Source of the DNA: Limnobacter sp.
GTDB taxonomy: Bacteria > Pseudomonadota > Gammaproteobacteria > Burkholderiales > Burkholderiaceae_B
DNA length: 7,353 nt
Assembly (NCBI GenBank): GCA_012032215.1
Contig: JAAURO010000074.1
Location: forward strand, 1-7,353
Direction: 5' to 3'
Shown here: in pieces, positions 1-6,851 of the stretch
Layout of the letters: each line of letters starts with the position of its first letter
Position numbering within the stretch: position 1 is the first letter of the stretch
Program-made: the position numbers and the translations under genes
Notes under the pieces: generated by a model
Database searches by the model: none
What the model was told of the DNA's origin: nothing
Seen by the model: the letters and a program-made list of their open reading frames with translations, nothing else

Positions 1-913
1 CCTGCCCGGCAGGCCCCACGGAATAACCATTCTGGACGACCAGCGTGTGTTGGTGGTGGCCCGCAGGCCTGGCGACTGGCTGGGTGTTTTTGATGTGGGC
101 ACGGCGAAACTGAACACCTTTTGGTGCGAGGGCGAAAGCAGCCTGAATGGGCACGCCGTGGTGGTGCCCGGTACCCAACCCAACGGGCCCCCCACTGTGT
201 GGACTACCGAGACCGACAAACTGACTGGCAATGGGCTGGTGGTACAGCGTGATTTTCGTACCTTGGAGGTGTTGACCCGCTATTCCAGTGGTGGCACAGA
301 CCCGCATGAATTGTTGCTGGTGCCCACAGTGGGCGCTGGGCAAAGTGCACCCATTCGAGCAATGGCGCTGCTGGTTGCCAACGGTGGCCTGCAAACCAGC
401 AGCCTGACGGGGCGAGTTGTTGCCGAAGCAGAACAGGTGCGCAGCACCTTGGTTCTGATACACCCAAACACCGGAACCTGCAGCAGGAGTGGCGGGTGTC
501 CGACCCGTTTTTAAGCCTGCGGCATTTGCATTTGAACACACAAACGGGCCAAGTAGGTGTGGCCATGCAAGCACACCAATCCCCATGTTGCCAGCAAGCT
601 GAATGCGCCCGTGCTGGCGGTTTGGACTGGCACTCAATTGGCGGTGGTGCAAGAATCGGTAGGCATGCAGGGTTACGGCGGCAGTGTTGTTGCGCTGGGC
701 GATGGCTTTGCTGTAAGCAGCCCCTTGGCGGGCCGTGTGGCCGTGTTTAATGCCCAAGGCAAAAAAGTGGACGAGGTGGCGCAGCAAGACGTGTGCGCAA
801 TTGCCGCCCTTGGCAACACAAAAAAGCCGTTTGGCCAAGAGGTGCTGGCCGCTCCACAACATGCAGGCTGGCAGTTCGACAACCACTGCGTGTCCTGGAA
901 TGGGGGCAGCTGA
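1..913 (+). pseudogene. DUF1513 family protein, 5'-partial and frameshifted
   Basis: C-terminal three quarters or more of a DUF1513 protein, a predicted periplasmic propeller-like family often found near imelysin and di-heme oxidoreductase genes (family knowledge; that part lies outside the window). The reading frame is open at the left edge (codons from base 2). It shows family-like blocks: VVARRPGDWLGVFD, WTTETD, SSGGTDPHELLL, LLVANGG, then LQQEWRVSDPFLSLRHLHL, then GGSVVALGDGFAVSSP and a tail with GWQFDNH before TGA at 911-913. The frame changes twice. One C appears to be missing at 477-479, where HPNTGT should run on into LQQEW. One extra C in the run at 581-584 (or two missing bases between there and 599) restores the first frame. 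Roughly 303 residues remain if repaired. About 60 N-terminal residues, including any signal peptide, lie upstream. The family call is fairly sure; whether it is a true pseudogene or sequence error is open. Confidence 0.75.
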
Positions 914-1113
914 ACGGCTTGTGTTGCCAAATGTTGTACCCAGTCGTTCGGTGCGTTGCCTTAAAAAGCGTATAGTGATGCACTCGCTTTTTGGAACTCT
1001 TGGCGAGTAGGTTTGTTTCGTTTTTTGGGGAAACGCAAGCCTCTTTTTGAAGGTCTGCATGCTAACCAAATAAGCTGTTACCTCTGTTTAACATTCTTTC
1101 TGGCTTAAAAAAT
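914..1113. other. Intergenic region between DUF1513 gene and secreted-protein gene
   Basis: About 200 bases without a gene. There is a TATAGT hexamer at 971-976 that could be a -10 box, but its best -35 candidate (TTCGGT, 947-952, 18-base spacer) is poor. A perfect 6-bp inverted repeat ACTCGC/GCGAGT (982-987 and 1003-1008, 15-base loop) is followed by T-rich sequence up to about 1026. It could be a weak terminator for the DUF1513 gene, but the loop is long and the T run is not adjacent to the stem. Neither site is convincing by itself. Confidence 0.25.
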
Positions 1114-1893
1114 ATGAATATTAATCCCGTGGTTTTTCTGGTCGGACTTTTTCTGTCCGTAGTCAGTGCTACCAGTTTTTCTCAACAGCAACCTGTCCCA
1201 GATAGCATCGTTTTTTCACGTTCTAATGTAGATTGCCCAAGTGGGGTCACGGCTTGTAAATTGGTGCATTACACATGGGGTTGGCAAACGTTGCCTCCAC
1301 GAGATTCTGATGGGCAAGGGTTTGTGTATGGCTTTAAGAATAAGCAAAAGCCGGATAACGCCTCAACCCAGTGGATCGTATTTAAATTTAGATCGGAAGG
1401 GTTATTCACTCAAATGAATGGCGCGCACCTTGGCGTGATAGGTCGGCATGATGGCAATGAGGGGCGATACAATCGCGGAAGAGGCTTTATCATTGGTAAT
1501 GCTGGCCGCCCCGAGGTTCCGTGTGTTGCCAGCACGGGCTTTGCTGCCATTCAACCTGAAGTCTGGTTCGATCCTGCCACCAGGGCGCTTCCACCCCCTT
1601 ATGGTCAGGGTATAAACAGTGGCAATATCATACTTGGAAGATGCGACACAAAAAGCATTACTGATTACCAAACGTATCAAGTTGTTTTACATGTTACTGA
1701 GAGTGGCTATGCTTACAATATTACGGACAGAAATGGTGTTGTAGTGGCGAATCAGTACGTTCCTTACCCTACAAACAGCACTGTCGATTCTCAGTTAAAC
1801 ATCACCAACGCCGGGTTTTTAATTGGGCTGGTTAATGCGGAGGGAGGAAACTGGCGGTTTGTTGTCAGCGATCTTAACATGGGCTGGTTTTGA
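1114..1893 (+). CDS. Predicted secreted protein of unknown function
   Basis: A complete 259-residue reading frame that I do not recognise. Residues 6-19 form a hydrophobic segment (VVFLVGLFLSVVSA) typical of a Sec signal peptide, with plausible cleavage after VSA (residue 19) or SFS (residue 23), so export to the periplasm or outside is likely. There are four cysteines, at about 41, 48, 137 and 177, enough for two disulfides. No further membrane segment is seen. The mature part is rich in Gly, Asn and aromatic residues with alternating beta-like stretches (QWIVFKF, YQVVLHV, WRFVVSDLNMGWF), suggesting an all-beta or lectin-like fold; that is inference only. The start ATG at 1114 lacks a clear Shine-Dalgarno sequence. 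Composition is AT-richer than its neighbours (38 of 60 bases are A or T from 1681), which fits acquisition by transfer. It is convergent with the kinase gene, 58 bases away. Confidence 0.7.
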   Translation: MNINPVVFLVGLFLSVVSATSFSQQQPVPDSIVFSRSNVDCPSGVTACKLVHYTWGWQTLPPRDSDGQGFVYGFKNKQKPDNASTQWIVFKFRSEGLFTQMNGAHLGVIGRHDGNEGRYNRGRGFIIGNAGRPEVPCVASTGFAAIQPEVWFDPATRALPPPYGQGINSGNIILGRCDTKSITDYQTYQVVLHVTESGYAYNITDRNGVVVANQYVPYPTNSTVDSQLNITNAGFLIGLVNAEGGNWRFVVSDLNMGWF

Positions 1894-1951
1894 TGCAATA
1901 AAAATCCTGGCGTAATTACTGGTTTGTAAGGCAGGCACAGCGTGCGCATTT

Positions 1952-4499
1952 CTACATCTGCTGTTGCTTGATATGCTGTAGTGTGCGTTCAAGCTGCAGC
2001 TTAAGCTGCGCAAGCCCGGAATCCAGTGCATCCAGGCGGAGTTTGGCGAGAGAATGTTCTACATTTCTGGCAGCTTGAGCCAGGCGCTCAAACCCCAAAT
2101 TACCAGCAACCCCTCTGAGTGTGTGCGCGGTGTTTGCTGCCTTGCGCAGTTCGTTGGCCTGAATGTGCTGCGCAATCGTTGCATCGGCGTGCGCGTAATC
2201 TGCCACAAACAGCGTATAAAGCCTGCGTAGCTCTTCTTTGGGTATCATCAACCTGCGGCTGGTTTTTTCAGCATCGAATGGCTGACCGGCAGGTTGGTCT
2301 GCCGCTTGCGAAGTGTGATCGGCGGCACTTTTCTTCAGCGTGTGTGCAAGGGTTTGTTTAAGTTCTTGCACGTCGATTGGTTTGGCCAGGCAGGCATTCA
2401 TCCCGGCATCCAGACAGGCTTTCTGGCTTTCTGGCATCAGATCGGCAGTAATGGCAATAACAGGCAGATGGCACTTGGGTGCTGGCATTTGCCGAATCAA
2501 TTGGGTGGCTTCCAGTCCCGACATACGCGGCATGCGAACGTCCATTAACACGGCATCGTAGTGGTTTGTCTGCACGGCTTCAACAGCAGAGGCCCCATCG
2601 TTGGCGCAGTCTAGCGTGTGGCCCATTTTTTGAATTTGTGCCTGAATGATTTGTTGATTGATGGCGTTGTCTTCGACCAGTAAAAGATGCAGCCGGCAGG
2701 GCCAGTCTGGCAGGGGTGCTTTCTCAATGGTGTGCTGCGGAGTGTCTTGCCTGCCAGGGTTGGTAGTGGCTGCCACAGTGTGGCACGGAATGGAAAACCA
2801 GAACACGCTGCCTTGGTGTTCCCGGCTTTCCAGGCCAATACGGCCGCCCAGCAACAGCACCAGCCGCTTGCAAATCGAAAGCCCCAAACCCGTGCCGCTG
2901 TAGCGCCGTGTAACAGAGGGGTCTACCTGCTCAAAATCCTTAAACAGTTTGTTGAGCGCCTCGGGGGGTATGCCAATACCCGTGTCTGTAATTTTGAACA
3001 GAATTTCCTGCGCATCAGGTTGAGATTTGATGTCTACGGTAACCTGGCCGTGGTGGGTAAATTTCACTGCATTGCCCAGCAGATTCACCAGAATTTGCCG
3101 CAGCCGGGTAGGATCGGTTTTAACCTGCACAGGCACCGTTTCATCGATATGAAAATGCAAGCGCACATCGTTGTTGCGCAGCACCGGGCTGGTCATCTGA
3201 AACATGCCGCATACACTGTGCAACAGGTCGAACAAGTTCACGGGAATGGATTCAATTTCAAGTTTACCGGCCTCCAGACGCGACAAATCCAGAATGTCGT
3301 TAATGATGGTTAACAGCGACTTTGCCGCACTGCGCAGTTGGGAAATGCGTTCTTTGTTTGCTGCGTCCAGGGTTTGTTCTCCAAGCAGCTCTGACAGGCC
3401 GATAATCGCCGTCATAGGCGTGCGGATTTCGTGGCTCATCGTGGCTAAAAACTCAGACTTTGCTTTTTCTGCTGACTCCGCCTTTATGCGCAATCTGCTT
3501 TCCAGCGTGGCTTGCTCGGCCATTTTTTCCGCCTGGAACTGCAGTTGTGCACGCGCTTTTTTATTGCTGATTAACTGTTCTTCCAGCAAAGACCGATTTT
3601 GTTTGAGTGCATGAATGCTTTGCCCGTGCTGCACAAGCAGTCGCCCGGCTGCCAGCAAAGGCAAGCAGATAAGCAGGCTTGCCATTACAAAGCCTATGTA
3701 AATCAGTTCGCGGCGAGGCGATGTCACTGACCAGCCCTGGTGAGGAACTGCTGCCATTTCCCAGGCTCCGTGCGGCAAATTGATCTGGCTGAGAACGGGA
3801 GTAGAATCAAACAGATCGGGGTTGCCATAAAACACCTCACCTTCTGCCCCGGTGCCATCTTTGCCGCGCAGGGCAATGTTTAACTCGGATTCTTCCTGAG
3901 TGCCCAGTCCAGATTTCAGGTACAGCGCATTTAAATCGAGTACCACAGAAATCAGTCCCCAAAACCGGCGTTCCTGACCTGGTTGGTGGGTATAGACAGG
4001 CAATCGGCCGATTAGGCCTTGCCCCCCCTGAACCAGATTAACCGGGCCTGCCAGCACCAGCTTGCCAAGCTCCTGGGTCTTTCAGCGCCGCCTGCATTTG
4101 TTCAGGGTTTTTGCCGGTAATCCAGCCCCAGGGCCGATTGGTTGCCCGGCAGTGGATACATGAAACGAATCACCAAATCAGGCGCAGCACGATGTTGCGC
4201 AGCACGGAATCGCCTTCAAAGAGTTCACTGGCAAGTGCTGCAAAGCGTGTCTGGGTAATTTTGGGTTCGGTGGCAATGCTGGCTTTTAATCCGCGTACCA
4301 GATTGGCATTGCTTTGAATCACCCCTTCCAGTCCGGCACGAATCAGTGCGGCTTTTTGAAGCACTTCGCTGCGCTCAGATTCCAGATGGCGGTTGTAATC
4401 GCCATTCACCGTGACATGGCACAAACCCAGCAACGCCAGTGCAACGAGTGCAGCCGGAGCGTAGGTAACAAGCATGACATTAAAGCGGTTAGACCACAT
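1952..4499 (-). CDS. CHASE-domain hybrid sensor histidine kinase (HisKA-HATPase-REC-Hpt), frameshifted in the sensor domain
   Basis: Tripartite membrane sensor kinase, about 848 residues if repaired. It begins at ATG 4499-4497 (MWSNRFNVM). TM1 is near residues 8-31. A periplasmic CHASE domain (PF03924-like) follows, with GLDYR, NPEQM and LAGPVNLVQGGQGLIGR. TM2 lies near 265-288, then a coiled-coil linker. HisKA has the phospho-accepting His near 356 (FLATMSHEIRTPM). The HATPase domain has NLLGNAVKF, DTGIGIPP and GTGLGLSI. REC has VEDN, phospho-acceptor Asp near 653 (LMDVRMP) and AKPID. The C-terminal Hpt domain has His near 792 (AHTLRG). This permits a His-Asp-His relay to an unseen response regulator. 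The frame is broken by three indels within about 110 bases: a C missing at 4185/4186, an extra base in 4113-4117 and an extra T in 4080-4082. Repair restores the CHASE consensus. From 4057 down to the stop the frame is intact. It lies just downstream of the csu remnants on the same strand. The cue is unknown. Confidence 0.88.
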
Positions 4500-4581
4500 G
4501 GTGCATATCGCCTACAACAGATTGTTGGAAAAAGTGCTGAACTTCATGTTAACCCAGTGTTCATAACCGTGCTGGGAGCCT

Positions 4582-4945
4582 TTAGTTGAAAGTAATGGTG
4601 ACCCCCAGGCTGTCTGAGTAAGCCCCCACTGGTCCAATCGGTGTACAACAAGCCTCGCCCCAGCATGTAAGTCTGGTTTGCTCGCAGTTGGGGGCTGTCT
4701 GTCAGGGTTAAGGCAGTGCCCACATTCCACCCGTTTTGTGGTGCGTAGGCCTACGAGCCAAATGCCTCGGGCCTTTTGCTGGCGGGGTTAAAGCCAGCAT
4801 GCCACTGTATGGTTTGTTTGCCAGAAGCAAGCAGGCGCGACAACTGCAACTGCAGCGCATGGGTAGAAGGGCCCCACCCGGTTGCCAATGCGGCTAGCAA
4901 CACGGCGAGCACCCAGCGCAAAAAAGTGGTGTGCTCACCTGCCAC
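4582..4945 (-). pseudogene. Remnant of Csu-type fimbrial usher or tip-adhesin gene(s)
   Basis: One reading frame begins with a clear signal peptide (FLRWVLAVLLAALATG to STHA), so this end is a gene start. It probably began at the GTG at 4937-4935, which overlaps the chaperone TGA by four bases; reading from that GTG needs one extra T in the T run at 4921-4926. The frame meets an in-frame TAG at 4753-4751, continues in the same frame through WNVGTALTLTDSPQL and YMLGRGLLYTDW, then shifts by one extra base in the C run at 4623-4627. It ends with GAYSDSLGVTITFN before TAA at 4584-4582. That ending resembles the C-terminal strand of spore coat U/Csu proteins (GxYSDxxxVTxxF). Only about 120 residues remain. 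An intact operon would hold an usher of about 800 residues and a tip protein of 300 or more. I infer that the start belongs to the usher and the end to the tip, fused by a large deletion; a single small secreted protein is the alternative. Confidence 0.45.
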
Positions 4946-5233
4946 TGTCCTCCCCTTCCCGGCGGAAAGGCAAAGACATGTTCACATGAATCTGAACCAC
5001 GCCGGGTATGGTTTTTTCAACAATCTGTTCCAGCAAAAGCCTGGGCGGCTTGCCCTGCCAGGGTTCAGAGGGATTATTCAGCTTAAAGCGCACCACCTTG
5101 GGCACGCCTGGCTTCAAGTGGGGCTGACCGACACCCGCGCATACACAGACGGTGCCACAAATATCAGAAAGATTACCAATACCAGCAGCATGTTTTTTGC
5201 CACTTTGACAGGTTGGGCATAGGTGCTTTTCAT
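4935..5233 (-). pseudogene. Remnant of Csu-type periplasmic fimbrial chaperone
   Basis: Starts at ATG 5233-5231 with a good ribosome-binding site (GGAG, seven bases upstream). The first 38 codons encode MKSTYAQPVKV, a hydrophobic segment (MLLVLVIFLIFVAPSVYA) and the mature start RVSVSPT, like the first beta strand of PapD-type chaperones. The frame then hits TGA. A second frame continues with KPGVPKVVRFKLNNPSE, RLLLEQI and VQIHVNMSLPF, which matches the F1-G1 part of the N-terminal domain in Csu chaperones, and ends at TGA about 4937-4935. About 99 residues remain against a usual 230-260. At least one internal deletion must lie near 5112-5120, and a second probably removed the C-terminal domain after SLPF. 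It follows the pilin by 34 bases, the normal operon position. The family call is moderately sure. Confidence 0.55.
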
Positions 5234-5267
5234 TAAACACTCCGCAAGGTGATCGTAAGCAGAAAAA

Positions 5268-5569
5268 TCAGTAATTCACGGTAACTGTCAGCAAATCGGT
5301 GTAAGCACCCACGGTTGGGCTTTGGCCCGATGCAATCGTGCCGTATACAGTCAGCACCTGAGGCAAACCATCTCCGGTGCCGCCCAAAGAGCTGCCACCA
5401 CTTTCCCAGTTGGTGGTGTGGCCAGCCTCGACAACACCGTGGCGGTTACCGCAATGGTGCCGCTGGAAGTACCAGCCTGCGCCGCCGGGGAGAATGCCAA
5501 AACCAGTCCAAGCACCGCCAGGTGCGGCTTTGTGGCCCAACGATAAACAAGGATTTTTGAATGAGACAT
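5268..5569 (-). pseudogene. Spore coat U/Csu-type major pilin, internally deleted
   Basis: Starts at ATG 5569-5567 (MSHSKILVYRW). A signal peptide with hydrophobic core HLAVLGLVLAF ends at AQA (residue 32). The mature start GTSSGTIAVTATVLS matches the first strand of spore coat U domain pilins. The frame then shifts at about 5421-5429. The other frame reads GHTTNWESGGSSLGGTGDG, then LPQVLTVYGTIASGQSP and the family's C-terminal donor-strand-like ending GAYTDLLTVTVNY before TGA at 5270-5268. About 100 residues remain against the usual 160-180, and the stretch with the conserved cysteines is absent, so roughly 60-70 residues have been lost in a deletion that also changes frame. Such pilins are secreted, folded by the chaperone and polymerised through the usher into thin adhesive fimbriae used in biofilm formation. 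As it stands it cannot make a working pilin. Confidence 0.72.
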
Positions 5570-5663
5570 CGTGCACTGCCTGAAATGTGCCCAAACTGCA
5601 GGCCAACCAATTGAGGGGGTGGTTGGTTGTAATTTATACCTAACTCTGATGACCCGCTCGGGG

Positions 5664-5696
5664 AACAACACAAATAATTACGCCTTATTTGTTGTT
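5664..5696. repeat. Inverted repeat, 7-bp perfect core with 5-bp extension
   Basis: CAAATAA (5671-5677) and TTATTTG (5685-5691) pair perfectly across the 7-base loop TTACGCC. A further 5 bp pair with a two-base bulge at 5668-5669. It lies upstream of the TATAAA box of the pilin gene, so it could be an operator. A hairpin in RNA is also possible. Confidence 0.45.
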
Positions 5697-5746
5697 TTGG
5701 GGTATGGACGCCACAGTTGTCGGGTGTAAATGGCCAATCTGCTTTA

Positions 5747-5770
5747 CCATAATTTATTAGTAAATTAAGG
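5747..5770. repeat. Inverted repeat, 7-bp perfect half-sites, operator-like
   Basis: TAATTTA (5750-5756) and TAAATTA (5761-5767) are perfect inverted half-sites around TTAG. After one mismatch each side, CC and GG extend the symmetry to 10-bp arms. The centre-to-centre distance of 11 bases suits a dimeric helix-turn-helix protein bound on one face of the helix. It lies about 160 bases before the regulator's start. AT-rich sequence makes chance symmetry more likely. Confidence 0.4.
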
Positions 5771-5914
5771 CCGCTTCTGTTTTTTTAGTGAACATTCTTG
5801 TTTTTATAAGGCATTGTTTTAAATGAAAACTGCGGTTTTTATCGCTATCAAGTTAACAAAGATTAACGATTCCATCTTGTTTTAGTTCATGAAAGGCGTG
5901 AATATTCTGGCATC

Positions 5915-5919
5915 TGAGG
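5915..5919 (+). promoter_or_regulatory. Ribosome-binding site of hipB-like gene
   Basis: GAGGA, ten bases before ATG 5930. It supports 5930 as the true start rather than an ATG or GTG inside the later frame, and so shows that the gene spans the frameshift. Confidence 0.6.
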
Positions 5920-5929
5920 ATGCGATTGT

Positions 5930-6210
5930 ATGAGTCTAAAAAAAGTTGAAATTTCTGATTTGTCCCGGTTAATCCGCATGCGCAGGCGCGAGTTGGTTTA
6001 ACCCAAAAAGCCTTGGGCGAAATTTTGGGAATCGATCAACGCACGGTGTCTGCCCTGGAAAAAAAGCCGGAATCCATTAGTGTTCAGCGCCTGTTTTTGG
6101 TGCTGAACGCGCTTGGCATTGTTCTGTATGCCCGTGGTTGCATAGAACAGCCCACGCAACCCGGCACTGTAACCATCGACCAGTTTTTAAAAAGCTCCGG
6201 CATGCTTTAG
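5930..6210 (+). CDS. HipB-like Xre-family transcriptional regulator, frameshifted
   Basis: About 93 residues if repaired. It starts at ATG 5930 (MSLKKVEISDLSRLIRMRR) with a good ribosome-binding site. The frame stops at TAA 5998-6000 because one T appears to be missing from the run at 5997-5999; with it the protein reads RRELVLTQKALGEILGID and on. The helix-turn-helix covers about residues 23-45 (LTQKALGEILGI, then recognition helix QRTVSALEK). The following PESISVQRLFLVLNALGI is typical of HipB-type antitoxins and related Xre regulators. Stop TAG at 6208-6210. HipB normally pairs with a HipA kinase encoded next to it, but the next gene is lipB and no hipA is visible, so it is an orphan regulator here, or it has lost its partner. 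Likely cytoplasmic and DNA-binding as a dimer; its target is unknown. Confidence 0.72.
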
Positions 6211-6271
6211 GTCATGTTTGAGGCCATACTTTTAAAAGGCGGGTTCGGGTTTGAATGTCTAGCCCACAGCC

Positions 6272-6300
6272 TTTCGCCTTTGGGGGGGAGTTGGTATACT
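6272..6300 (+). promoter_or_regulatory. Candidate promoter of lipB (extended -10)
   Basis: TATACT at 6295-6300 is preceded by TGG, giving an extended -10 (TGnTATACT). The -35 at the 17-base distance (TTTCGC, 6272-6277) is weak, as is usual for extended -10 promoters. Transcription would begin at about 6307, so codons upstream of this cannot belong to the lipB protein made from it; this favours GTG 6331 as the start. Confidence 0.5.
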
Positions 6301-6330
6301 GGGGCGGTCTGGTTTAATTCTGCCCACTCC

Positions 6331-6762
6331 GTGAATTCTTTGGCGTTGCCCTTTACATTGATTAATTTGGGTTTAGAAGATTACCTGCCTGTTTGGCAGC
6401 GCATGCAGCGTTTCACCCAAACCCGCCAAGCCACCACTCCCGATGAAGTGTGGGTGGTAGAACACCCACCGGTGTACACCCTGGGCCAAGCCGGGAACCC
6501 CGCGCATTTAATCAACCCCACGGCCATTCCGCTGGTAAAAACCGACCGGGGTGGCCAAATTACCTACCATGGTCCCGGCCAGGTGGTGGTGTATCCCTTG
6601 CTGAATTTGGCGCGCTACGGCCTGAAAGTGCGCGAATACGTGCACTTGCTTGAACAAGTGCTGATAGATTGCCTGGCCGACCAGGGCTTAACCGATGCCC
6701 AGCGCAAGCCCGGCGCACCCGGTGTTTACGTGGGCTGGAATGCCCAAAGCCAGCGTCAGGCA
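6331..6762 (+). CDS. lipB: Octanoyltransferase LipB, truncated at the 3' end by a sequence join
   Basis: Cytoplasmic enzyme that moves octanoyl groups from octanoyl-ACP to the lipoyl domains of pyruvate and 2-oxoglutarate dehydrogenases and GcvH, the first step of lipoate synthesis; lipA usually follows. About 144 residues are present of the usual 210-220. Recognisable blocks are [37 protein letters not shown] and [13 protein letters not shown] take GTG 6331 ([18 protein letters not shown]) as start: the frame is open back to 6214, but that stretch overlaps the promoter and has no family similarity. After QRQA at about 6761 the family continues with a conserved lysine segment (AKIAALGLR) and later a catalytic cysteine in NPCG. 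Both are absent here, because the sequence switches to high-GC DNA of another origin. As written it would be inactive. Confidence 0.88.
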
Positions 6763-6845
6763 AGCAACTGCAAGCGGGCGGCGAGCTGGCGGCGCGCGCC
6801 GCCAACAAGCCCGAGTTCGTGCCGCTGCCGGTTCCGGAAGTGTAA
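6759..6845 (+). CDS. 3' end of an unknown gene upstream of gatC (second genome)
   Basis: In the frame starting at 6759 the high-GC sequence reads [18 protein letters not shown] and then [10 protein letters not shown] before TAA at 6843-6845, 28 residues. Strong G/C preference at third codon positions and the stop just before gatC suggest a real gene end rather than chance. The piece is too short to name. It begins at the join with lipB, so the rest of the gene is absent from this contig. Confidence 0.45.
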   Translation, partial: GKQLQAGGELAARAANKPEFVPLPVPEV

Positions 6846-6851
6846 ACGCGC

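Larger units (their letters stand above)
5570..5929. other. AT-rich divergent spacer between csu remnants and hipB-like gene
   Basis: About 360 bases without a gene, from which the csu genes run left and the regulator runs right. On the minus strand a TATAAA hexamer at 5638-5633 lies about 64 bases before the pilin start and is a reasonable -10 box, though no good -35 sits at the usual distance. Two inverted repeats are listed separately. I saw no convincing sigma-70 promoter for the rightward gene. Confidence 0.4.

Noticed and set aside
204..566. 120-codon minus-strand open frame over the DUF1513 gene
   Set aside because: The plus strand carries clear DUF1513 blocks across the same bases; the antisense product has no family features.
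1894..1951. Possible bidirectional terminator between the convergent genes
   Set aside because: I found no stable hairpin with an adjoining T run in these 58 bases.
2687..3313. 208-codon plus-strand open frame
   Set aside because: It lies entirely antisense to the HisKA-HATPase part of the kinase, whose motifs are unmistakable. No signal peptide, domain or ribosome-binding site supports it.
5315..5560. Short plus-strand open frames over the pilin remnant
   Set aside because: The minus strand here has a signal peptide and a spore coat U ending; the plus-strand frames are shadows.
5930..6762. A HipBA toxin-antitoxin system
   Set aside because: Only the HipB-like half is present. The downstream gene is clearly lipB, and the 120 bases between them hold no HipA-like kinase sequence.
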